Part shown: one piece after another, positions 1 to 7,852 of the stretch | Position numbering within the stretch: the first letter of the stretch is position 1 | How the letters are laid out: each line of letters begins with the position of its first letter | Origin: Desulfurella acetivorans A63 | GTDB lineage: Bacteria; Campylobacterota_A; Desulfurellia; Desulfurellales; Desulfurellaceae | Assembly (NCBI GenBank): GCA_000517565.1 | Contig: CP007051.1 | Span: forward strand, 62,001 to 126,000 | Direction: 5' to 3' | DNA length: 64,000 bases | Notes under the pieces: model-generated | Told to the model about the DNA's origin: nothing | The model's input: only the letters and a program-made list of their open reading frames with translations | Databases searched by the model: none | Position numbers and translations under genes: made by a program

Positions 1-154
1 CCAAAAGACAAGTAATCCTAAACTTCTTTTTAGCCAGCCTAAAAGGTTGATTATGTTTTTTAATTTTAAAAAAAATGAAAGTATAGAAATTTAGAATTTG
101 AGTTTGGATGTCAAAATAGTTTATAAGTGTAGTTGTAAATTATGCATATTGTAG

Positions 155-1255
155 ATGGATAAAGTTTGTAGAAATAAAAAATGCATTATCATTTTATATT
201 TATTTCTTCAATTACTAATAACTTTTCAAAACGCACGTGCTCTTGGTAATTGGTATGTTTTTGGTGATAGTTTAAGCGACAATGGAAATATACCCAGATT
301 AACCGGTGTTCTTTTACCACCTGCGCCATACTATCAAAACAAATTTTCAAATGGTCCAGTATGGGCAGAAGATTTTCCGCGAATTGCACATTTTAAATTT
401 AAACCTTCAAATGATTATGCTGTAGGTGGAGCTTTTACCGGTCCAATAACTGCAAAAGGCTTAAATGGTAAAGCCAATATATATAATAACTTAGAAAATA
501 CTGGCTGGAGTTCATTTAAGCCTTTTTTTGTAACACCACAATTACCAAGTTTTTTAACAGAAATTCAAAGTTTTGCTATAAATCAAAAAAAGTTTAAACC
601 AAATGATTTAATTGGTATATGGATTGGCGCAAATAACTTTTTTGTTGCAGCCAAACAATCTATAGCTTTTGAAAAAACAATTTTTACAAACAATCCTTCA
701 TATGCTATCAATGCTGGCATAGAACCAAATTTACTTTACCGCATGTATTTTTTATATATGCAAACAAAAGATTTTAATACAGCTATTGGTTTACTTATTT
801 GGAGTACTGCACAAACTGCAGTATCTCAGACTGTTTATGGTGTAAGAGAACTTTTAAAGCTTGGAGCAAAACATATAATCATATTAAATCTTCCACCTAT
901 ACAGGATACACCTGCTTTAATTCAATCGGGTTTCAAAGCACAAGCTTTAGCTTCAATTTATGTTGAGCTTTACTATTTGCAACAGATGATCGATAGTATT
1001 AAAAATCAAACAAAATCAAAAATATTAATACTAAATACTAGTTTAATGTTTGAAAAACTTATAAGCAACCCAAAAGCTTACGGTATAATTAACACTTATT
1101 CAGAAGGAATGAAAGCTTGTTTAAATGGTAAACCTTACTATTCACATTACCTTTTCTGGGATGGTGTACATCCAACAGCCTACACACAAGAAATTATAGC
1201 TCACTTTGTATCAAAAAAAGTTAAGACCTTTTATCCTTATAAATCTAACTCATAA
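155..1255 (+). CDS. secreted SGNH/GDSL-family esterase/lipase
   Basis: Predicted exported serine hydrolase cleaving ester bonds of lipids or acylated glycans. A hydrophobic signal segment spans residues about 10-30. Block I is GDSLSDNGN, with the nucleophile Ser at about residue 39. A glycine-rich block II (AVGGAFTG) lies near residue 90, block III GANN near 158-161, and block V WDGVHPT near 335-341 supplies the catalytic Asp and His. All SGNH blocks are present at a normal family length (366 aa), so the protein is probably active; the 'FGDSLSDNGN' form is typical of phospholipase/thermolabile-hemolysin-like and autotransporter esterases, but there is no beta-barrel here. No Shine-Dalgarno is evident before the ATG. 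It stands alone, followed by a stem-loop. The substrate cannot be told from sequence. Confidence 0.85.
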   Translation: MDKVCRNKKCIIILYLFLQLLITFQNARALGNWYVFGDSLSDNGNIPRLTGVLLPPAPYYQNKFSNGPVWAEDFPRIAHFKFKPSNDYAVGGAFTGPITAKGLNGKANIYNNLENTGWSSFKPFFVTPQLPSFLTEIQSFAINQKKFKPNDLIGIWIGANNFFVAAKQSIAFEKTIFTNNPSYAINAGIEPNLLYRMYFLYMQTKDFNTAIGLLIWSTAQTAVSQTVYGVRELLKLGAKHIIILNLPPIQDTPALIQSGFKAQALASIYVELYYLQQMIDSIKNQTKSKILILNTSLMFEKLISNPKAYGIINTYSEGMKACLNGKPYYSHYLFWDGVHPTAYTQEIIAHFVSKKVKTFYPYKSNS

Positions 1256-1371
1256 GTTTAACTAAATTATAAACAGATAAACATATATGTTACAATTGAA
1301 TACTTCCTTCATATCAAATCAAATTTTTGTTTTAGGATAGTATGATTTTTAAAAACTATAATAAACACAAA

Positions 1372-1411
1372 TAATTGCAGCCTTGATTTATCCAAATAAA
1401 AGCTGCAATTA
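1372..1411. terminator. 10-bp stem-loop between gene ends
   Basis: A perfect 10-bp inverted repeat (TAATTGCAGC at 1372-1381, GCTGCAATTA at 1402-1411) with a 20-nt loop lies between the ends of the GDSL gene and the convergent lipoprotein gene, with a short T-run at 1416-1420. It is a candidate bidirectional terminator; the large loop lowers confidence. The rest of 1256-1509 shows no other recognisable feature. Confidence 0.45.
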
Positions 1412-1509
1412 AGACTTTTTAGAAAATGGTAAGTTTAGAGCCAGTAAAACTTGATTTGTGTTAGAAAAATGTTTTGGCAAAGTGTTATTCATAGGACATA
1501 ATCCTTTAA

Positions 1510-1956
1510 TTATTGTGCTGGACATACTTCTTTTACTATATCGTTTATGAGCTGACCGTTTTGCCATGTTCTAATTCTTACTTTTTTACAACCTGTGTAT
1601 GGATTGTAGCCTATAGGATAAGCCTGAACTGTACCTTCTACTCCATTATTGGCAGTTGTTTGGTATTGAACTGGTTGGTTATAGTAAGCAGCTTGGTTAG
1701 CAGATTGTGATTGGATTTGAGATAGAGTATAACCAGATACAGCTCCTAAAGCAGCTCCAATAGCTCCACCTTTCCATCTATTGTTTGGACTTAATAATGC
1801 TCCAGCAACAGCTCCTAAAATTGCACCTACGCCAGCACCCTGATAACTAGCCTGAGTTGGCGGTTGAGACATTGGTTGACATCCCGTTAGATTTAAAGTG
1901 GTAACAACAAGCGTCAGCAGAAGCATAAAAGACACAATCCTAACTTTAAAATTCAT
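1510..1956 (-). CDS. glycine-zipper lipoprotein
   Basis: Small predicted outer-envelope lipoprotein of 148 aa. The N-terminal signal ends in a lipobox LTGC with lipidated Cys at about residue 26. A glycine zipper follows at about residues 39-80 (GAGVGAILGAVAG, then GGAIGAALGAVSG), as in Rickettsia 17-kDa antigen/OmpA-like glycine-zipper lipoproteins, which pack as membrane-associated helices. A short domain with two cysteines (TGCKKVR near 122, EVCPAQ at the C-terminus) ends the protein. The upstream in-frame ATG at 1968 is rejected because its own bases form the GGAGG ribosome site placed 5 nt before the ATG at 1956. It is the most downstream gene of the exported-protein cluster. The function of this family is generally unknown. 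Confidence 0.75.
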   Translation of the reverse strand: MNFKVRIVSFMLLLTLVVTTLNLTGCQPMSQPPTQASYQGAGVGAILGAVAGALLSPNNRWKGGAIGAALGAVSGYTLSQIQSQSANQAAYYNQPVQYQTTANNGVEGTVQAYPIGYNPYTGCKKVRIRTWQNGQLINDIVKEVCPAQ

Positions 1957-1977
1957 TTTAGCCTCCATAATCTAAAT

Positions 1978-3447
1978 TTATTTACCAATATTATTTTCTG
2001 GAAAAGTATGATGTATAGCTATTGGAAGGTGTGGATTAAGCGAGTTTTGAGGTGGAGGTGTATATGTATATTGAGCTTTCGCTAATCCGTAGAATTCTGT
2101 GACTGTATTTGGGCCACTTATTACCCATACATTACCATACTTGTCTATTACTAAAGGCCCAGGAAATTTGCCAAGAGCATATGTGTGTTTCTTTCCTGAT
2201 TCATTGATCTCTTCCAAGACACCTTCTCCGTATTTTTTATTTCCAGAAACCCATATGTCTTTATTATCTATTGCTATCCCTGTTGGTTGTATATCTAATT
2301 TATAACTTTGAGGTAAAATTTCGCAATTTGGATTTATATGCCTTAAAAATACGCTGTTGTCTAAAAGCTTACCTGTGGTAATCCAGGCTGTGTTATCATT
2401 TGCAATAATATTACTTACGCAACATTGAGGGCATTTTTTCATATAACCATTAGGGTAAAGTATCATTAGATGATCATAACTTGCAACAATCCATAAATTA
2501 CCCGCTTTATCTATAGCCATTTTGTATGCTCCGTTACCCGCTTGATATGTGTCTATTATATTACCATTTTCATTAAGCTTATAGACCTTTCCATTTTTCC
2601 AGTCATCTACCCAGATATTATTTTTAGGATCTATTAAAACATAGTTTAGACCATCTGATATTTTGTATATACCTGCTATTTTTCCTTCTTGAGTAAGTTT
2701 TATTACGCTGTTTTTAACTATAGTAAAAACATTTCCATAGCTATCTATAGCAATAGATGTTGGGCTGCCTTTTAGGTCAAAATAATCTACTTTTCCTTCT
2801 TGATTAATTTTTGCTATATTTTGGCTTTGATAATTTGCAACCCATATATTACCAAATTGATCTGTAGCTATAGCATCAGGTGCTTGTCCTACGTAAATTG
2901 TGCGATTTTTATTTAAATCTATTGGGTTAATAGATTCTGATTGAGAGTAAGGGTTTGTTCTATAAACTTGAATCTGACCATTAGGATTTAGCGTAATTTC
3001 TGAAATTGCGCTTTGGGAATTGCAGCTTTGCAATAAAGTTTTTGGTAAAATTACTTTATTGTTTTTAGTAATTATTACCCAATGACTATTAAAAGCACCA
3101 CATTGACCCGCAGGGTTTGGGTTTCCAGCCATTGACCCAATAGTTATTTTGTATGCAAAACCTCTCATTTTGCATAATAGGTTTAAAAGTTTTGAAGAAA
3201 TAACAAACCCATTGTTGTTTCTTATTAAAAGTTGACTTGGACTTCCAAGATTTTTATAACCAGATTTTTCTAGACTCTGAATAATGTTAAATTTATTGAT
3301 TTGTGCATTTTGCGTATAAAAGTACAAAGCTTTAATTTTAAGTTCTTTATTGTTGCATTTATAGAAAAGATAATCATCACCAAAGGCTTTTGAAAAGCCT
3401 AAAAAAATAAAAATTGCTATGAATAGTATTTTATAATATTTTTTCAT
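1978..3447 (-). CDS. exported NHL/Vgb-type beta-propeller protein
   Basis: 489-aa exported protein. A signal peptide (about residues 1-23, ending AFG) is followed by an unrecognised domain (about 24-165) with several cysteines. A C-terminal beta-propeller (about 170-465) is built from repeats of the type 'D..GNIWVAN..../I..I...G.', matching the NHL/SMP-30/virginiamycin B lyase-like propellers. Propellers of this type bind ligands or act as lyases or lactonases; no catalytic residues can be assigned here. Its start overlaps the stop of the upstream DUF4870-like gene by ATGA, so the two are probably translationally coupled. The N-terminal half has no family I recognise. Secreted or periplasmic location is inferred from the signal peptide. 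Confidence 0.7.
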   Translation of the reverse strand: MKKYYKILFIAIFIFLGFSKAFGDDYLFYKCNNKELKIKALYFYTQNAQINKFNIIQSLEKSGYKNLGSPSQLLIRNNNGFVISSKLLNLLCKMRGFAYKITIGSMAGNPNPAGQCGAFNSHWVIITKNNKVILPKTLLQSCNSQSAISEITLNPNGQIQVYRTNPYSQSESINPIDLNKNRTIYVGQAPDAIATDQFGNIWVANYQSQNIAKINQEGKVDYFDLKGSPTSIAIDSYGNVFTIVKNSVIKLTQEGKIAGIYKISDGLNYVLIDPKNNIWVDDWKNGKVYKLNENGNIIDTYQAGNGAYKMAIDKAGNLWIVASYDHLMILYPNGYMKKCPQCCVSNIIANDNTAWITTGKLLDNSVFLRHINPNCEILPQSYKLDIQPTGIAIDNKDIWVSGNKKYGEGVLEEINESGKKHTYALGKFPGPLVIDKYGNVWVISGPNTVTEFYGLAKAQYTYTPPPQNSLNPHLPIAIHHTFPENNIGK

Positions 3448-3785
3448 ACAATTTTCTCCACTATGTCACCTATTAAAGGAAGCTTGTATTTTTCGTGATT
3501 ATAAGCCTTATACATACAAACAAGCCATACAATAATACTTAAAACATTTAGTAAGTAGCGAATAATATCTACTAAAATGTTCAATACAGGAACGCCAATT
3601 AAAGGCATAAGAATTATTTGAGCACTAAAGAAAATAAGAAACGTAATTGTAGACTGCAACGAGTGAAAATGAACAAATTTATTTTCTTTTTCCACTATTA
3701 AAAAGAAAATACCACTTATAAAAAACATTATGTATGAGAGGGAAGCTTCCATATTTTCTTCAAGACCAAGAGAGGTTTTATCCAT
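3444..3785 (-). CDS. DUF4870/Tic20-like small membrane protein
   Basis: Integral membrane protein of about 113 aa resembling the DUF4870 family. The N-terminus has the family's 'TSLGLEEN' and the loop after the first helix reads 'EKENKFVHFHSLQS', both hallmark stretches. Three hydrophobic segments follow, and the C-terminus reads 'KLPLIGDIVEKI'. The start at 3785 is preferred over 3809 because GGGAG lies 5 nt upstream and it places the conserved start at residue 1. Its stop overlaps the propeller gene start (ATGA). The family has no established function. Its position inside a run of exported-protein genes may indicate co-expression with them. Confidence 0.75.
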   Translation of the reverse strand: MDKTSLGLEENMEASLSYIMFFISGIFFLIVEKENKFVHFHSLQSTITFLIFFSAQIILMPLIGVPVLNILVDIIRYLLNVLSIIVWLVCMYKAYNHEKYKLPLIGDIVEKIV

Positions 3786-3840
3786 ATTAACTCCCAATTT
3801 TGTGACCAAACTTTGAGTTTGGCCACAAAGCTCATTAATA

Positions 3841-4401
3841 TTATTGCATTATCCAGGTTTGGTAAGTACACTGTGGTCCTTGATCGCCATTGTGGGCAAG
3901 CAATTTTCCTGGATATTCGTTTGGGGCTTTCCATACATTTACATACTCTCCATTTATGCAATAACTTGGAGCGTGGAGCTGACATTGACCTACAAGTTGT
4001 GCATCGCTAAAACCTTCTACTGTTACGTTACTAATGTGTTGAAGTGGTACTTCTTGCCCTTGCCATGTGCATGTTGGACCAGGAGCTGGAGCTGATGTTT
4101 GCATTATCCAGGTTTGATATGTAGGTTGTGGTCCTTGATCGCCATTGTGGACAAGCAATTGTCCTGGATACTCATTTGGAGCTTCCCACACATTTATCAT
4201 TTCACCGTTTATTGTATAACTTGGTGCATTAAGTTTGCACTGTCCCACAAGTCGTGCATCTCTAAAACCTTCTACTGTAACATTACTGATATGTTGAAGT
4301 GGTATCCATCTTCCATGCCAAAAACAGCTTTGAGCCATAGCAAAGTTATAGCTAAAAATTATAATTAAAAAGACAAATAAAAATATAAATTTGTGTTTCA
4401 T
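3841..4401 (-). CDS. secreted protein of two near-identical 76-residue repeats
   Basis: 186-aa secreted protein of unknown function. A signal peptide (residues 1-23, ending AMA) is followed by two tandem domains, residues 26-101 and 111-186, joined by a 9-residue Pro/Ala linker. The domains match at 60 of 76 positions by hand alignment (79%). Shared landmarks are a starting Cys, PLQHISNVTVEGF, GQC, APNEYPG and a closing TYQTWIMQ. The first and thirtieth residues are Cys in both copies, a likely disulfide. The second copy has an extra Cys pair at repeat positions 38 and 68, which are Thr and Pro in the first copy, suggesting an added or lost second disulfide. I do not recognise the family. It sits in the exported-protein cluster. 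Confidence 0.75.
   Translation of the reverse strand: MKHKFIFLFVFLIIIFSYNFAMAQSCFWHGRWIPLQHISNVTVEGFRDARLVGQCKLNAPSYTINGEMINVWEAPNEYPGQLLVHNGDQGPQPTYQTWIMQTSAPAPGPTCTWQGQEVPLQHISNVTVEGFSDAQLVGQCQLHAPSYCINGEYVNVWKAPNEYPGKLLAHNGDQGPQCTYQTWIMQ
3844..4326 (-). repeat. tandem internal duplication (2 x 228 bp coding)
   Basis: The two repeat units of the secreted protein lie at 4326-4099 and 4071-3844. They also share long identical DNA stretches, for example the segment encoding NGDQGP and TYQTWIMQ, pointing to a fairly recent duplication or ongoing gene conversion. Confidence 0.8.
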
Positions 4402-4420
4402 GGATCACCTCTTAATAATT

Positions 4421-4696
4421 CTATTGCTTTATTTTTTTGGTGTTGCATAGATGATTACCTATGCCCCCTCCACCGCCTACGCCACCATTTATTCCCCAAG
4501 CACCTGGTATACCGCCATTTGAATCGGCAGGGCCTGTCCAAGGAGCACCTGGATCATCTGCACTTCTAATAGTAGTATGGTTAGTATTAATACCTTGAGT
4601 TTGAAAGTTTGAAGCCTGAGTATAATTGAATGTAAAAAATGTAAATAAAGCAATTGTTCCAAACAAAACCAGGCTTGTAAGAATAAGTCTCTTCAT
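4421..4696 (-). CDS. small Gly-rich exported protein
   Basis: 91-aa predicted exported protein without a recognised family. Residues 5-28 form a signal segment ending QAS. The remainder is low-complexity and rich in Gly, Asn, Pro and Ala, with a run of glycines (GGVGGGGGIG) near residues 71-80 and a single Cys (HLC) near the C-terminus. It lies between the duplicated secreted protein (18 nt downstream) and the Pro-rich protein, in the same orientation. The reading frame and signal peptide support a real gene; its role is unknown. Confidence 0.55.
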   Translation of the reverse strand: MKRLILTSLVLFGTIALFTFFTFNYTQASNFQTQGINTNHTTIRSADDPGAPWTGPADSNGGIPGAWGINGGVGGGGGIGNHLCNTKKIKQ

Positions 4697-4764
4697 TTTT
4701 CATCCTGCACTGAAAAGAAAAAATTAAGTTACTAAAACATACCCAATTTAAAAATCACACCTTA

Positions 4765-4800
4765 CTTTAGACTGCTTGTTAAACAACAAACAGTCTAAAG
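4765..4800 (-). terminator. strong hairpin between small exported genes
   Basis: Inverted repeat CTTTAGACTG (4765-4774) / CAGTCTAAAG (4791-4800), with an inner TTGTT/AACAA stem after one mismatch and a 4-nt loop. It lies just past the stop of the Pro-rich gene. There is no direct U-run, so it may be an mRNA-stabilising or attenuating hairpin rather than a full terminator. Confidence 0.5.
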
Positions 4801-4820
4801 CCATTTAACCTCCTAATCTT

Positions 4821-5102
4821 TTACTGAGGCTGTAGACCTGGATGTGGTTTTGGACCTGGATGCGGGTTAGGATTTGGTATTAGTTTTGGCTTTGGCTTGG
4901 GTTTAGGAACAGGACCTGGTATAGGGCGGGGGCAAGTTATTTGTGGACATGGTCCTCTTGTTACAATTACCTTACCACAAATAACACATTTGTGTGGTGG
5001 TGGTGGAGTAGGTGGTTTCTTTTCTGCAGCAAAAGACTGCCCATAAACAAAACCAAGGACTACTAAAGAAAACAAAACTTTTTTAACATAAAAACCTCCC
5101 AT
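4821..5102 (-). CDS. small Pro-rich exported protein with CxxC motif (start region frame-disrupted)
   Basis: Predicted exported protein of about 93 aa. After a signal peptide (KKVLFSLVVLGFVYG..SFA), the mature part has KPPTPPPPHKC, a CVIC pair, a CPQITCP pair, then a Lys-Pro/Asn-Pro/Gly-Pro-rich tail to the end. The four cysteines could bind a metal ion or form disulfides. The in-frame ATG at 5102 has no ribosome site. A perfect GGGAGG (5095-5100) sits 5 nt from an ATG at 5089 that is out of frame by one base, across a run of six A; one more A would give a standard start MLKKVLFSL. Either the run is one base short in this sequence or the gene is switched off. The family is not recognised. Confidence 0.5.
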   Translation of the reverse strand: MGGFYVKKVLFSLVVLGFVYGQSFAAEKKPPTPPPPHKCVICGKVIVTRGPCPQITCPRPIPGPVPKPKPKPKLIPNPNPHPGPKPHPGLQPQ

Positions 5103-5291
5103 TCTTTTATTTTTAGTTAATATAATTCGTATCACATTTAAGTAAAATTAATTTAAAATTTAATAAGTTTAAAAATTAATTCAAGAAATAAATATAAAAT
5201 CAACTAATATAGCTCAAGATAAAATATTTACTACGTATACCTGTAACATAAGAGGGCTCATTAGAAATGAACTGGATTTTAGGAGGTGTTT

Positions 5292-5507
5292 ATGTTTCTC
5301 TTAAAACTAAACAGCAAAAAACCAATAAAACATAACAAAGATTTCTGCAGATTATATTTGTGGTTTTCTGCAAAAGACAATGAGCCTTTGAATAATGACA
5401 ATGTGTTTTTAATAGTAATTGAGTTTGAAGACGGCACTAAAATACCTGCAAAAGGAAAAATAATAAATAAAATTGTTTACATAAAGCTTTTTAAATATTA
5501 CAATTAA
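5292..5507 (+). CDS. small conserved-looking hypothetical protein
   Basis: 71-aa protein with no signal peptide and no recognised family. It starts at an ATG 5 nt after a perfect AGGAGG (5281-5286), so translation is well supported. The C-terminal half (VFLIVIEFEDGTKIPAKGKI...VYIKLFKYY) is predicted to form beta strands, like a small PilZ- or SH3-like barrel, but that is only an impression. It lies 30 nt upstream of the ABC permease gene on the same strand and is probably cotranscribed with it. Confidence 0.55.
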   Translation: MFLLKLNSKKPIKHNKDFCRLYLWFSAKDNEPLNNDNVFLIVIEFEDGTKIPAKGKIINKIVYIKLFKYYN

Positions 5508-5539
5508 TTAGTTTTCTTTTGCAAAGTTTTGGGGATAAG

Positions 5540-6676
5540 ATGAAAGGTCTTTTAAAAATTGCACTTAAACTACTTACAAACGATAGGGGTAAATTTTTTA
5601 CCCTAATTCTTGGCATTACATTTGCTGTATTTTTAATGAATCAGATGACTTCTATGTTTGCTGGCATTATCAGAAAATCTACATCAAATGTAATTAATAT
5701 CAATGCAAAGATGTGGGTGATGGATCCTTCGATAGAAAACGATATGAACTCAATTCCTATGCCAAACTATGTACTTGATTATGTAAGAAGCATAAAAGGC
5801 GTTGCTATGGCTGTACCAATTTACTTTGGATCTGGTTTAGCAAAACTTGCCAACGGTAAATATCAATCTGTAAGCATTATAGGTCTGGATGATACAACAC
5901 TTTTTGGTAGGCCTCCCATAATAAAAGGCAACTTAAACAAGATTTACAATTCTGATGCTTTTATTGGCGTAAAAGATTCTGATTATAAAAAATTAGGTTC
6001 ACCTGGAATTGGATCGATTTTAAGCATAAATGACCACAGAGCAATAATAGTGGCGCTTGCAAATACAACCAGCGGTGGTCTTTTTGGCATACCCACACTT
6101 TATACTACATATACACGAGCTACTAGGGATTTGCCACAAACCAGATACTCTATTTCTTATATCTTGATAAACCCAAAAAGTTCAAAAGATATTCCCTACA
6201 TTCAAGAGCAAGTTAAAAAAATAGGTTATAAAGCTTTAACCCAAAAACAGTTTCAAAAAACAATAGAAAATTTTTACGAATATAAAACAGGTATGGGTAT
6301 AAGCATAATGATGATGACGCTTATTAGTTTTATTGTAGGCTTATCAATTGCAGGACAAACGTTTTATGCTTTTGTTCTTGAAAACCTTGAAAAGTTTGGT
6401 GCTCTAAAAGCAATAGGGGCAAAAAAGTATGAACTAGTATCAATAATACTGTTTCAAGTTTCTGTGACAAGCTTTATAGGTTACGGTTTTGGTATTATGA
6501 TTTCATCTTTAGTTATCGCTATATCTAAGGCAAATATACAAAATTACGCAGCAGTTGTCACATATAAAAACATGCTTGTTGCATTTTTAATGGTATTGGC
6601 AATTGCAGGATTCTCAAGTTATATTGGCATCAGAAAAGTTTTAAAGATAGAACCTTTTGATGTTTTTAGAGGTTAA
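5540..6676 (+). CDS. FtsX/DevC-like ABC transporter permease
   Basis: 378-aa inner-membrane permease of the MacB/FtsX/DevC superfamily. One transmembrane segment near the N-terminus (ITFAVFLMNQM region) precedes a large periplasmic domain (about residues 45-250). Three C-terminal transmembrane helices follow, with the typical 'LEKFGALKAIGAKKYEL' coupling segment and 'KIEPFDVFRG' end found in DevC-type permeases. Such permeases work with an ATPase and usually a membrane-fusion protein to move lipids, peptides or glycolipids; neither partner is adjacent. The start at 5540 follows GGGGAT and is preferred over the TTG at 5519. It is separated from the convergent pstS by a terminator. Confidence 0.8.
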   Translation: MKGLLKIALKLLTNDRGKFFTLILGITFAVFLMNQMTSMFAGIIRKSTSNVININAKMWVMDPSIENDMNSIPMPNYVLDYVRSIKGVAMAVPIYFGSGLAKLANGKYQSVSIIGLDDTTLFGRPPIIKGNLNKIYNSDAFIGVKDSDYKKLGSPGIGSILSINDHRAIIVALANTTSGGLFGIPTLYTTYTRATRDLPQTRYSISYILINPKSSKDIPYIQEQVKKIGYKALTQKQFQKTIENFYEYKTGMGISIMMMTLISFIVGLSIAGQTFYAFVLENLEKFGALKAIGAKKYELVSIILFQVSVTSFIGYGFGIMISSLVIAISKANIQNYAAVVTYKNMLVAFLMVLAIAGFSSYIGIRKVLKIEPFDVFRG

Positions 6677-6704
6677 TAAAGAGGGAGGGGGCATCCCTCT
6701 TTAT
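6676..6704. terminator. bidirectional terminator between permease and pstS
   Basis: An 11-bp stem (ATAAAGAGGGA at 6676-6686, TCCCTCTTTAT at 6694-6704) with a 7-nt loop lies between two convergent genes. The AT-rich ends give a U-rich tail in either direction. Confidence 0.8.
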
Positions 6705-6707
6705 ATA

Positions 6708-7733
6708 TTATAAGCCATTATCTTGTAGGTACTTTGAGATTGTATTTTTGGTTGACTGAGGCAGTGGAATATAGCCCAAACTTTCAGCAGCTTTGTCACC
6801 ATGGGCAAAACCCCATTTGAAAAACTCAGCTGCTTCTTTGTGTGGTAATGTAGGTTTTTTAGGAATAAGCACAAATGTGCCAGATACTATAGGCCATGTG
6901 TTTACACCAGGCTGATATGCTAGAGATTGACAAAAACCGTTTTGAGGAGCCCACTGTGCTTTTGCTGCAGCTTCTTTGAAGGCTGCTATGCTTGGTATAA
7001 CCCATTTACCTGCTTTGTTTTGCAATTCTACGCTTGTTAGATGATTTTGTAGCCAGAATGCATACTCAACATAGCCAATCGAGCCTTTTATCTGCTTTAC
7101 ATAGTTTGACACACCCATATTGCCTTTTCCGCCAACGCCTACTGGCCAGTTTACAGATAGGCCGTAATGAACTTTTTCATTCCAAGCTTTGCTAATCTGA
7201 CTTAGCCAGTAAGTAACATTCCAGTTTGTACCAGAACCATCTGCTCTATGAACTACAGTGATTGATAGATGGGGAAGTTTAAGCCCTGGATTGTCTTTTT
7301 CTATACGAGGATCATTCCAGTATTTAATTTGCCCCATAAATATTTCTGGTATAACAGCGTTGCTTAATTTTAATTCGTTATTTTTAATGCCGGGTATGTT
7401 AACCACAATTAGAATACCACCTACCATAGAAGGAAACTGAACTAAATCTTTCTTTTCCAATTCTTCTTTTGATAGACACATATCTGTGCCACCAAAAGCA
7501 ACCGTGCCCTGGCTAACCTCCTGTATACCTGCACCTGAGCCTACACCTTGATAATTTACTTTATTACCCGTTGCCCTTTCAAACTCATAAGCCCACTTTG
7601 TGTAAACTGGATAAGCAAACGTAGAACCAGCTCCGTTAATTGAAAACCCTGCATACGATCGTGTCGGGCTAAAAGCAAGACTACTTAGCGCAAAAACCCC
7701 AAACAACAGTAGCTTTGCTACTTTTTTAAACAT
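6708..7733 (-). CDS. pstS: phosphate ABC transporter substrate-binding protein PstS
   Basis: Periplasmic high-affinity phosphate-binding protein of 341 aa. The signal peptide ends near residue 28 (SYA). The mature start 'FSINGAGSTFAYPVYTKW' and the 'YQGVGSGAGIQEVSQGTVAFGGTD' region (about 59-82) are the phosphate-contacting Ser/Thr-rich loops of PstS. 'HRADGSGTNWN' near residues 162-172 is the second phosphate-binding loop. A good AGGAGG precedes the start. pstC, pstA, pstB and phoU are not adjacent, so the transporter core must be elsewhere. The two-component system encoded immediately upstream (8090-9860) could be a PhoB/PhoR-type regulator, but a 356-nt gap separates them and this is only a contextual guess. 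Confidence 0.95.
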   Translation of the reverse strand: MFKKVAKLLLFGVFALSSLAFSPTRSYAGFSINGAGSTFAYPVYTKWAYEFERATGNKVNYQGVGSGAGIQEVSQGTVAFGGTDMCLSKEELEKKDLVQFPSMVGGILIVVNIPGIKNNELKLSNAVIPEIFMGQIKYWNDPRIEKDNPGLKLPHLSITVVHRADGSGTNWNVTYWLSQISKAWNEKVHYGLSVNWPVGVGGKGNMGVSNYVKQIKGSIGYVEYAFWLQNHLTSVELQNKAGKWVIPSIAAFKEAAAKAQWAPQNGFCQSLAYQPGVNTWPIVSGTFVLIPKKPTLPHKEAAEFFKWGFAHGDKAAESLGYIPLPQSTKNTISKYLQDNGL

Positions 7734-7759
7734 TGCTAAAACCTCCTAAAAAATAGTAA

Positions 7760-7852
7760 TTAATGTAAAACTACACTTACTGCAGCTTTTTCTTTTAAAC
7801 CCTTAACACGCGATAACCACCTTGGTGATTTTTGAGTTACATCGCTTTCCAC
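7760..7852 (-). CDS. possible 30-codon leader ORF upstream of pstS
   Basis: A short ORF with a GTG start 7 nt after GGGGG(TG), encoding a basic peptide beginning VESDVTQKSPRW. It ends 26 nt before the pstS start. There is no recognised homologue; the ribosome site and position suggest a leader peptide or a remnant, but chance is quite possible. Confidence 0.25.
   Translation of the reverse strand: MESDVTQKSPRWLSRVKGLKEKAAVSVVLH

Noticed and set aside
1-154. Possible gene end or promoter at the window start
   Set aside because: AT-rich with no clear frame or consensus promoter; nothing could be supported.
3844-4368. Plus-strand open frames antisense to the duplicated secreted protein
   Set aside because: They are shadows of the repeat, without ribosome sites and with unlikely composition (Trp/Cys/Ile-rich).
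3841-4401. Duplicated secreted protein considered as a mannan-binding (MVL-like) lectin
   Set aside because: Tandem repeat and secretion fit, but the sequence motifs of MVL are not present.
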